Positions 34,601 to 46,600 of a stretch of DNA of 55,711 nt are shown piece by piece. Below the pieces are notes generated by a model. It saw only the letters and a program-made list of their open reading frames with translations. It did no database searches and was not told the DNA's origin. The stretch spans positions 281 through 55,991 of the forward strand of contig DETD01000005.1 of assembly GCA_002362105.1 (NCBI GenBank). Reading direction: 5' to 3'. Source of the DNA: Bacteroidales bacterium UBA3297. Its GTDB lineage: Bacteria > Bacteroidota > Bacteroidia > Bacteroidales > Paludibacteraceae. The translations under genes were made by a program, and so were the position numbers. Within the stretch, counting starts at the first letter, position 1; every line of letters begins with the position of its first letter.

Positions 34601-37600
34601 ATCCTTGTTATCGCTACGAGAAGGTACACCGTCGATTTGGATATCGGTGTTACAAGGGTTGAACGCAGCATGCTTCGACAACTTCTTATCTACCTCTTCA
34701 GAAGGAACTGTACAGTTGCCATCGCTAACCTCGTAACTCAAAGCCGGATAATTCTCCTCGCCACACTTTGCGTCAATAACCTTAGTCGTCTTCACTTCAA
34801 CCAACTGGTCGCAGTACTTGGTCGTCTTGCTGTCTGGACTTGTGAAACTCCAAGTAATGACGGTCTGTCCGAGCGGATAAGTACCGAACACATCACCACC
34901 ATCGGCACGGACACCCACGCCAGCGACTTCCTTACCCGTACAGCTATCGATTGCCACCGGAGTAGGAATAGACTGTTCGTTCAAGTCGAGTGCGCACTCG
35001 TCGGTAGTGAACTCAAGCATCGACAAAGAAGAGCAATCGAATATAGGAGCGGCCGTTCCAATAACACGGACTGGCTGTTCACAAATCTTGTCCTTCGTAG
35101 AAAGGCCAGGAGCAGAGAACGTCCATTTCACCACTATAGAGTCACCCACCTTAAGGGTTTCAGGCAAAGCATCGCCATTTTCCAAAGTAGGCACACCAAC
35201 AATTTCCACGTCGGTACAAGACTCTTTAGCAACAGGATATGGTTCAACAATAATATCAGCCACATTCAACTCACATTCGCCATCAGGGGCTTCAGCCAAA
35301 ATTGGCAGAATATCGTTACAGTCGAACTTAGGCGCTACGCTGTCCATAATATGGATAGGCTGTGCGCAGACGGTAGAGAAGCGAGGATAAGACCACCACA
35401 AGGTGTCGTAACCCACACCAAACTCAGCCACTTCAACCACATTCGACGAACTCCAACCTGGTTGAGAGAAGCGGGTGATTATAGGCAATACCAATTCAGG
35501 CTCGGCGTCGGCGGCACCATTCGGACAACGGTCGATGATGGTAGGCGCCTTGATACCCAATTCAGCGGCATCGATTGTACAATTACCCTCAGCCAAAATC
35601 TTCTCTATAGCAGGGAAACTGTCACAATTGACAGGTTCAACCTCAACAGAGCCGACACGGACAATCTGCTGGCAAGTATCGGACTGGATAACCAAATTAT
35701 CGGTCACATCGGTAAACGTCCATATAATGATGTTCTTGCCAATTCTGTATGGAGCATCCATAGCCTCGCCGTCGAAACGCGAAGGAACACCCCAGATGGT
35801 GTCGCGTGTGCAAGGGCTGATAGCAAATGCTGGTTCAAGCTTGACTTCGTCAGCCGGAACAGTACAAGCATCTTCAGGAGCAGGAACCTCTACAACCGGC
35901 ATATAGGCGGTGTCGCAAGGCTTCTCAATTTCCTTAGTGGTATAAACGTGCACATTCTGCTCACAGACTTTCGATGCCGTAGAATCGACATTCCAGAACG
36001 TCCAAGTTACAGTAGTTTGACCCAACTGGAACGGAGCATTCAGTTCAGTCTCGTTATCGCTACGGACAAACGAGCCTGGAATAGAGTCATTGAAGCAAGG
36101 GTCATAAGCCTTAACAATAGGCAGTTTCAGCTCTTGGTCAGGTCCACAGTCGTTGATAGTATCCTTAACGGCAGGAGCAGCCACCTCACAATCGATAACA
36201 GGCACGACATTACCCTTTACGATAACCAGCTGATCGCAGTAAGTTGTATCGGCAAAGCGGCTGGCATCTGCAAACGACCAAACCACATGGATGGTGTCGC
36301 CCGCAACCAACTGTGTTGGTAAGGTATCAACATCGGCCAGTCTGTAAACGCCAGGAATTGGGTTTTCGGTGTCGCAAGGGTCGGTCGCAGTCGGATAAGG
36401 AGAAAGGGCATCGAGCACTTCTGCCAACGACTTCTTGATGACGCACTCGTTTTCATCGGCAGTAAGCGTAATCGTATTCAAGTCGTTACAATCGAAGACT
36501 GGTGCCGTATCGCGCAAAATGATAGGCTGAGCACATACCGTAGTCAAGCCATTGTGCGGATAGGTGTAGGTCCAGTATACGGTATCGTTACCGGCCACAT
36601 AGTCGTCGTTGAAGTCCTTTCCACTGAAACGGGTTGGAACAGGAGTCATCGTGAAACCACACTGGGTAACATCAACAGCCTTCAAGCCAAGGTCGTCGGC
36701 TGTAGTCTTGCAATTAGCAAGTATCTGGTTGATGCCTTCATAAATGGTTTCACAATCGACCTTCGGATTAACCGTATCTTTCACATCAACATACTGCTTA
36801 CAAATAGCCACGTTGTTGACAAGCGTTTCGGTTGTATCAGTATACGTCCAAGTAATGGTAGTCAGACCAATTGGCCAAGCCAAAGTCGTGTCGCGATCTG
36901 GCACACCAGCAATAAGCACAGTATCGATACATGGGTTCTTACCAACAAGCGGATTAAGTGTAATGGTATCGGCCGGAACCTCACAAGCGTGAGCCGGAGC
37001 AATAATAGTAATCACATTATCGGCCGAATCTGGGCAGGCAAGATCAATGCCCTTGGTCGTCTTTATATCAATAGGCTGTTTACACCATACGGTGAAAATA
37101 CCCAGATGACCAGGATTGAAATCATACTTCCAGATTACAGTATCGCGTCCAGTAGTAATGGCAGGAAGGTCGGCAGGGTCGTGCACAACTCCCTCAGGGT
37201 TTGAGGTCAACCATATTTCAGGGATAACCTTCTCACCCGGATCACCACAAAGCTGGTCAGCAATAACACCGGTATTCTTCAAATCGACTTTAGCAGCAGG
37301 AAGTTCACAGAGGTCCTGAAGCGTAGTGTCAATCTTATCGTTCACACAAGGAACAGGAGGCACATTATCGTTACCCACTCTGATAGAGTCGATACAGGTA
37401 TCGATAGGCGCCGCCAGCGTATTCGTCTGGTCTGTGAACACCCATGTAATATAGTGGGTACCCGCAGGCAACTGAATATCGAGAGAAGGAAGCGCTGTTG
37501 GCGAACCATTCAGATAAGGAACACCGTCGAACTCTTTCTCATTGTCGGCAACAGCGTCAGGACATGGATGTTTAGCAGTACGCTGGTCGAGGTGGATATT

Positions 37601-40600
37601 CTTCAAACACTCGTCCTTATCCAATGCATAGACAGCCGTAGTATCGGCACAATTGGTAATAAGCCGTTGCTCGGTGACAATGTTCACTTGCTGGTTACAA
37701 GTAGCTACTGCAGCGCCAGTAAAGTCGGTGAAACTCCAAGTAATGGTTGTAATACCCAACGGATACAGATCGTCTATTTCCTTACCATCGCTACGGGTAC
37801 CGACACCCTTAACCGACTTAAGGTCGTCGGTAGGCGCACAATTGTCAATTGCGACAGGAACAGGAACTACAAGCGTCTGCTCGGCAATATCGCAAGTTGC
37901 AATGGTATCGCGCAACACTACACTCTCAATGGTATCGCAATCGATTTCTGGTTTAACGCTACCCTTCACAAATACCAACTGGTCGCACGAATCGGTATTC
38001 AGTTCATTGGTGTCTTCAAAGTACCAACGGATAACCGACTTACCTGTTGGGTAAGGATCAGCCATGGTCAAACCATTCGGCAAATTGGTCAACGTATCAA
38101 TACGGACAGGACGACCGGTAATGGTACCACAGTTATCCTCTACAGTCGGATAAGCGATATTGGCATTTTCTGCAAGAATAAAGCATTTATCCGCGTCGGC
38201 AGTCAACTCAATGTCTGGAGTCAACACTTTACAATCGATAACCGGCTTCTGGTTGTCGACCGCTTTGACTTTCTGGTCGCAATATGCCGATATACCCATC
38301 TGTGAAGTGTATGTCCAGCGGATGTAAAGACTGTCGCCAGAAGTCAACGTAGCAGGAATAGGGTCGGCAGAAACAGTAAACTCATCGCCATTCTGCACAA
38401 GCAGAGCAGGAACTCCTTCTATAGCCACGCCCGTACAAACTTCTTTACCCTTGTAGGTATTGAGTTCGACAGGATTAATAGCAACCTCACATTCACCATC
38501 TAACGGATTCAAAACCACATCGAGAACTTCCTTACAATCGTTCAGATAAGGAGGATTGATATCCTTGACAAACACTTTCTGGCTACAACTGTCGGAATTG
38601 CCGTAGTTATCAGTAAAGATGAAATGAATTTCATAATAACCGGCCTTAAACGGAACATCGTCGTTCCACTTGATGTCGGCACCAGCATTCAACTGGCGAG
38701 TTGGAATAGAATCGCCCTCGCGTCCCAAATACCAGCGGTTGCTAGTCATAACAGGGGCTTCGTCCTGACACTGGTCAGTAGCGGTAGGGAGGGTTATATT
38801 ATCAATAACCTTTTCGGCAGGGACTTGACATTCGCCAAGTTCAGTTTCCACATTAATAGGCGATGCCGTATTCGAACAATCGACAACAGGCATAGTCGTA
38901 TCGGCAACAGAGATTTCCTGTTTGCAGACAAAGACATGGCGCTCGTCTTCTGGCAACAACAGGTTCACCGAGTCGGTATAAACCCAAGTGATAAGGGTCT
39001 TACCAACCGGATAAGGGTCAGAAATCAGTTTGCCATCGTCACGAGTACCTACAGGGATAATCTCCTCGGTATCGCACACATCTTTAAACTTATATGCCTC
39101 AGGCGAAATGGCAGGAATTTCGGCCTCACAAGTGTTAACCGGCGCCTTGATGTCCGTCAAATCGGCAGGACACTCAGGCTTAGGACTTACAGTGTCGAGA
39201 ACCGTCACCTTCATTGAGCAGGTAGACGCATTGCCCGCCTGATCCTTAACCGTCCAGGTTACAACAGTAACACCAGGAGCAAACGGAGCCAAACTGTCGA
39301 CAACAGCACCATTGAACTCACGTTTCAACCAGAACTTGAAATCGTCGGTCGAAGATGTACAGTTATCTGAAACAGAAGGTCGCTTCAAGTTGATATCGGC
39401 AGGAGCAGCAGAGCACTCGCTCTGAACACCGTTAGCATCGTAACCAAGGTAATAGGTGATGTCTTCTTCACAAGCCACCTCCGGCTTAGTTTTATCGGTA
39501 ACCACCACCTTCTGCTCGCAAGTAGCAACCGAGTTGGTCAACGTACCCGTCTCATCGACATACTTCCAAACCACGGTAGTAGTACCCAGTTCAAATGCCT
39601 TTGTGAATTTATTATCGGCAATCTTATTACCATCAATATAGGCTTGTGCAGCAATAGACACATCAGCATCGCACGGATTCTTAGCATCTGGAGCGTTGAA
39701 AGTCACTTCATCGGCAGGAACCACACAATTTTCATTAGCATCCTTATCGATTTCGTTAAATGCTGCAGCATCGCAATCGATAACGATTTCTTTAGTCGTG
39801 TAAATTTCAACCGGCTGGTGGCAATATGCCTTCAATTCGGCACCCAATCCGCTCGGATGGAAAATATATTCCCAAGTCACCTCGTACTTGCCAGGCTTGA
39901 AAGAGCCCAAATCTTTCGGATCGTGAACTGGAGTTGAGTTATTACCGTCTTTATCGGTCACCCAGATATTAGGAGTAACGAAATGACCGTCCCAACAGAT
40001 TTCGTCAGCAATAACACCCTCATTCTTGAAATCGAGATCTGCGGCATCGACCACACATTCGTCGATGATCTTTTCAACCTTTACGCCGTCCTTACAAGGC
40101 ATTGTCGCACCGTTTTCATCATCAACGATAACTGTTTCAACACATTCGTCTTCGTATGTTTCGAGTGTATTCGACACGCTCTTAAACTTCCAAACAATAT
40201 CCCAAGAACCGGCAGGGAACTGAACAGAAGCGTATCCTGAAGGATCAACCTTACTGCCGAACACATAAGCCACACCCCTGATGTTCTCGTTTTCGTTACA
40301 AGGGTTCGTTGCCCAACGCTGTGTAAGCGGATAGTTAATCATACAGTTGCCGTCCTTCAACTTAAGCGGAGCAGCAGGACTCTGGCAATCGGTAATCAAC
40401 TTTTGGGTTGTAACCACATGGACAGTCTGCTTACATGTTGTCGACTGCGTATTATCGTGGTTAACAAATGTCCAAGTAATGACGTGGTCACCCAAAGGAA
40501 GCGGTTTGATGATATCGATACTAGGAGTACCATCCACCTTGCCATAACAAGGGTCAGTTGCCTGAGGAATTTCGATAGAAGAGATGTCAACAGGACCGCA

Positions 40601-43600
40601 ATCGTCTGTCTTGAACGTAACAGCAGGAGCATCCTCATCGCAAGTGATTTCCAAAGGCACATTACCTAACACGTTAACGACAGTTTTACAAGCCTCGGCA
40701 CGCGAGTTCACACCATCGCTCAACTTCCAGTAAACGGTATGTTTACCCACCTCAAGAGGAAGAGACAAGTTACCAGAAGCCGCATTATATTCGGTATCGC
40801 TATCCACCCTGTACATGTACGTAACCGTATTGCCACAGTTGTCTTTAGCCTTAATATCGTCTAACTTAACCACCACATTGGTGCTACAAACATCATCGTC
40901 AGAAAGCACATCGCCCATATCCTTATTGGTACAGGTAGGAGCCGTTTTGTCGATAACGGTTACAGTAGTCTTACAAGCTTGCGGCTTAGTGACACTACCG
41001 TCAGACAACTCCCAATAAATGGTATGCGTACCCGCCTGCAACGAGAGTCTCGTTTCAGCAGAGATGTCCTTATAGTCGTCGTCATCGAGCTTATAGCGGT
41101 AGGTAATATCATCAGGCGAGCAGTTATCGGTCGCATTTTTAGCCAAAGGAAGAGAAACGTTCACGAAGCAGTCGGTATTGTTATCTGCCGACTCAACATC
41201 AGGCAACACTTCATCTTCACAAGTGGCATAAGTGCCGTCTTCCACAAAAATAGAAGTCATACAGGCATTGGACTTGATGTTGCCCGACTCGTCGGTCAAC
41301 TGCCATTTGATTTTGTGCGTACCCACACTCAAGCCCTTGAATGTAGTATCTTTCGTTACAGGCACGAAAGCTGTTGCCTCGTCTAACTTATACTCGTACT
41401 TGATATCTCCACCACAGTTGTCTGTCGCACCAATACGGCTCAACACAACTTCAACATCGGCAGCACATTCGCTAGACACTGCTGGAGTTTTTACAGTAAG
41501 CGAATTGGACGTACATTTAGGTTCGGTTCTGTCGACAATCGATACCACCTGAGGGCACACCGTTTCGGCACCAGTAGCCGAAGTGAACACCCAATGGATG
41601 GTAGCCGACTCGCCCGACTTAATAGAAGTCTGGGTGAACACCGTAGACTCACGGGCACCATTCGCATAAAGGTAAGGAACAGCACTAATTTCAACTCTGT
41701 CGTCGCAATACTCGTAAGCCTTCGTATTGGTCTCACCCAAATCGGCCTTCGTTACTGTAACCTCACATTCATTGTCGCCAGTAGCGAACTCCTTGGTTTC
41801 ATCGGTCAAGAAGTCAGAACAAGTAACAACCGGAGAGTTAATATCCTTAATAAATACCTCAATGTCGCATGGTACCGACTCATTACCCTCGTTATCGGTA
41901 AATACAATCCGGATGGTGTAATAGCCAGGCTGGTAAGGAACAGAACCATCGTTCCAAGCCACCGCCTTACCTTTTGCGTCTTTTACCAACGTAGGTGTTT
42001 GTTGGCCATCTTTGCCCTTAAAGTAACGCACACCCGACATAACAGGATCGTCGTCCTGACACTCGTCATAAGCGGTAGGGAGCGTGATTTTCTTAGCCAC
42101 ATCGGCAGCAGAAACAGCACACAAACCAGCAGGCACCGTTATTTCCTTCGGTTTAGAGCTAGAAGAAGGGCAAGTCACAACCGGAGGTGTAGCATCGTGC
42201 ACATTAACATTCTGGTAGCAATACTTCTTGTTACCAGACTTATCTGTATAAACCCAAGTGATGACCGTAGTACCCACAGGGTAAACAGCAGAGAGCGCCT
42301 TACCGTCGCTACGTTTTGAGAAAGCAGGCTTCAACTCTCCGTCACACGGATCGTTTATCACATAGTCGGCAGCATCAATAGAAACCGACGCCTCACAGGC
42401 TCCAATAGGAGCATTGACATCAATATCAGGAGGACAAGAACCCTTAGGAACAGCCGTATCTTTAACAACCACCTTCTGGTCACAAGTACTAGATAGGCCA
42501 CGCTCGTCGGTCACTGTCCATGTTACGATATTGGTACCGATTTTGTATTCGGTTGGAGCATTATTCGAGAACTTCAGTTCATCCGTCGGAGTACAGTTAT
42601 CGCGAGCACTAGGCTCTTTAAGCTTCACTTGCGCCTGAGGCACCGTACACTTGTCAGATGCTAGCGTCACGGTTATAGGTGCCTCCAAATCAGAACAATC
42701 GAGAATAGGAGCAGTGTTATCTTCCACAATAATACGCTGAGGACACTGTGTCTTATTGCCAGCAGCATCAACAAACGTCCATGTAATGGTGGTGATACCC
42801 TTATAATAGCCCGAGAAGACATCCAACGATGGATTGTCGTCACGTACGCCAGTACCCGAAATCATAATAGGCTGAGTACCAGAAGGGTCGATATAAGGCG
42901 AACACTTATCGTTAGCGAACTGTGGAAGTTTAAGACCGGCTCTTATCACCTCAGTAGCCGGCGTACGGCACAATTCGTCTTCAGGGTCAGCGTCGACATG
43001 AATATCATCAAACTGGCCATCCTTACAGTCAATCGTAGGTCCGGTTTCGTCTTTTACAACAATCGTACTTTTACAAGTGCTTGTATTACCATCGGCATCG
43101 GCAACCGTCCAAACAAGAATGGTAGTACCCATTTTGTAAGGGTCGTTGTATTTACCGCCAGTAGAAGAAGGAGTAGCAGAAATACTTCTACCCGTCTCCC
43201 AGTACTTCCGGTCAAGCGTCAAAGTAAAATCAGCGGCATTAGTCGTACAATTATCGGTAACATTCAATTCGTCGACAGTAGGTTTGCCAAGCGTAGCTTC
43301 GTGCTGGCAGTCTTCGTCAGCAGGCAAAGTATAGTCCTTGCCCCACTCGCCACAAACAACACTTGGCGGGGTCTGGTCTTCAACCTTAATAATAACCGAA
43401 CATGATTTCTCCTCACCCTGTCCGTTTTCGTAAGAGAACACCAGTTTGTGAGTTCCCTTATCGAAAGTCATGAACCCGCCACCGAACTGCTCTTTGATAC
43501 CAGTTCTTAACTGAATCTTTTTCCATACCTGTATAGCATCTGGTCGAGGAACATCAGCATCAGATCCTGCACATGCCTTTCTGAGAAACTGAAATGATTG

Positions 43601-46600
43601 CTGACTGTTACTGTAATACATATGTTGTACTACCTTTAAAACAGCCTCAGACAAGGTATTATCGTCAGAGTTGGAAAAGATTGAAGTTTGTGAAGAAGAA
43701 GTAGGATTTCCATCTTCATCAACATTGGTGACCTTTTCTATCTTGAACGGATACACAAACACCTTTTTTGTCGCTAATTCCGGAGCCATAGAGTCGGTAA
43801 GTTGTCGCAAATCCGCGTATTCATCCTCATCCGCTACAGGTACAACTTCGTAACACTTGTTATTAGGCCCCATAGAATCATCATGATCATACCTCTTACG
43901 TTTAACCTCACGGATATAAGTCACCTGTGCCGTTGGAACATCCTTAGGCTTCAAATCGTAAGTCGCCTTACAATCTGCACCTGCAGTCAGGACAATCGGT
44001 TCAGGACAATGCGCATAAAGCCCGCTATAAACCACAATAACCTGCTGACAGACACTCACATTACCCGACTTATCGGTGTAGGTATACTTGATAATAGACC
44101 TACCTTCCTTGAACGGACGGTTACGGAGTTGATTTAATATTTGCGCTTCCGTTCCGCTTATAACCTCTTCCTTATTTTCAAACACAACGGAAACAACTGG
44201 GAACAACTCCCCATCGCACGCATCTACAGCTTTTGGAATCACATTGAACAAACCTTCCAACGTATACGTGTTGAAATCGTCCCAATACTTTTTGTTTTGA
44301 TCATCGTAGTGAGCAGCGTCATTATAATGAACAGTATCTTCTGGTAACTGGTACGACGCATAATTAAATGTTCGGTATTCTTTCGAGTTCGAGTTAAAAG
44401 GCACAACCACGTCCTTCACCAGACTACAGTCTGTTACAGGAGCGACAGAATCGACCACCGTAAACTGAGATTGGCAGACACCAAATACCTCTTTATCGAC
44501 AGCAACAGACTCACCCTGCTTGTAGTATCGCCATTCAAACTCATAGGTATTGCCGTATTCCTTACCTGCCGAGAACAGGTTCTGGTTATGCATCGACTCT
44601 GTAATCTCAATCCACTCTTCCTCTCCTTTCAAGCGGTAGAACAAACGCGCATTTTCAGTCGTATACTCAAAATTGCCATTCGGACATGGGTCCTTGGCAG
44701 TTGGCAACTCGGCAGCAGGCAGTTTGGCGAACAACTCGGCATAAGAGAGTTCACAATTGTCGTCGACAGAGAACTTGCCGTAATCGTTTGAAGGACAAGT
44801 CACTTCCGGCTTTTTGTCGTTGATAACCGACACGTGCTGCATACAGTATTTAGCATTACCCGCTTCATCGGAAAACTCCCAAAGAATGTAGGTCGTACCT
44901 GCCACATACGGCTCGTTAAACATGACATCGTGGTTAAACAAGCCCACCGAGGTAGCGACAGCCTCTGGCTCAGAAGCCGGATTTTCGAGACGACCAATAT
45001 AATTAACGGTCACTTCATCTGCCCCATTCAAGTCAGGAAGGTTAGGGACCGACAACAAAGGCAGTTCTTCGTTATTATAACCAGGGACCGCCACACAATT
45101 ATCGTCAGGCTGTTTAGACAGATGAACGTTGTCGTACGACTTTATCTTGCTACAGTCAACATTAGGAGGGGTCACATCACGTACAATCACCTTCTGGGAA
45201 CAAGGTTCAGAAGTCCGACCACATCCGTCTGTAACCTTATAAGTAAAGGTGATACCGTTAGAAGAAGTGGCATCGGCCGTAACCGGAATCGTCACATTCA
45301 GATCGGCAGCGGTGTATTGGCTTCTCTTCTTCGAGAGGGTTGCAAAAACGAACGTATTCCCCAACACATCTTTACCCGATGCAGAAATAGTGATGACAGG
45401 ATCAGGATCGCAGGTAGCCAAAATGGCCAATTCCGCAAGAGGCAGTGTGATGGTATAATTTTTCTTGTCAGCAGGCAATTCAATACTGTTATAGCCCTTC
45501 ATGCTCCAGTGCTTGCCCAAAGGCGCACAATCGATTCTCGGAGCGGAATTGTTTACCGGCACGTTCGAGACAGAAGCGTCACCGTAACAGGTAGGCATAT
45601 CGGTAACCTTCACACGTACCGCGATAGAAAGAGCATCGAGCGAACAAACGTCGTTCGGCAACTTTATACGGCCCTGGTTAGCAGCGCCAGCCTTTTCCGC
45701 GTTAGTGGTATATTCGTAGGTGTAAGTAGCCTTGTTTGGAGAAACTGTGAACAAGTTCTCGGTGAACGGACATATAGTAGAGCTCGCCAAATCGATTGTA
45801 GGTTTAGGCTTCTGGTAGACATTGATCGTCTTGACGACAGGATTACCGACCGCTATGCCATCGAAGAACAGGGCGGTTTCGAGTTTGTAAGCCCCGTCAG
45901 GATAAGAAGCAGGAATGGTAAGAGAAACCTTACCAGAAGAAGGATGCAACAAATCGGCATTCTTAAGAATTGTAGCATCGTCTGTTTCATCATCAACATT
46001 CAGCGTAGCCAAAACAGCACCCGAAGGCGATTTCAGCGTCCACTTGTATACCACCTTGTCACGGGTATCGTTAAGGATAGCCTCGTAAGTAGCCGAATTA
46101 GGCGCACAAATTTTCTCGTCACCCTTAATGTCATGAGGAGGTTCTGGCGCACAATTCTTGACCGGAATAACAAATTCTACAGAGACTTTATTTCCGGAAC
46201 GTACACGATATTTATTTACACCTACTACACTAGGTGTAATAACTACCTCTTTTTTCCCTCTTAATCCGGCAATTTCTGTCCAACTATCTCCTCCACCATT
46301 AATTTCCCATGTGTAATCCGCATCTTTCGGGAAACCGGCAGCATTAACAGTCTTCGACTGCCCCAAGCATATAGTACCCTGCTCCAAACATACAGACTCC
46401 ACCTCAGCAGAGATAAAGTCAATAGCAATCTTGGCACATTGCACATTTTCAAACATCGGTTCAAAAACGAACTCTTCTTGCAGTTTGTCTGGGAAAGTAC
46501 CATAATAGGTTACATCCATCCTCACCATATCGTTGCGGCTTTGCCACTGTGCCGGTGTCAAAAGACCATCGGACCCATCTTGGGCGCTACGATTCCCAGT

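Noticed and set aside
34637..36322. Plus-strand frame of 561 codons opposite the 5280-residue adhesin gene
   Set aside because: Same antisense artefact; no recognisable domain, no promoter or start context of its own.
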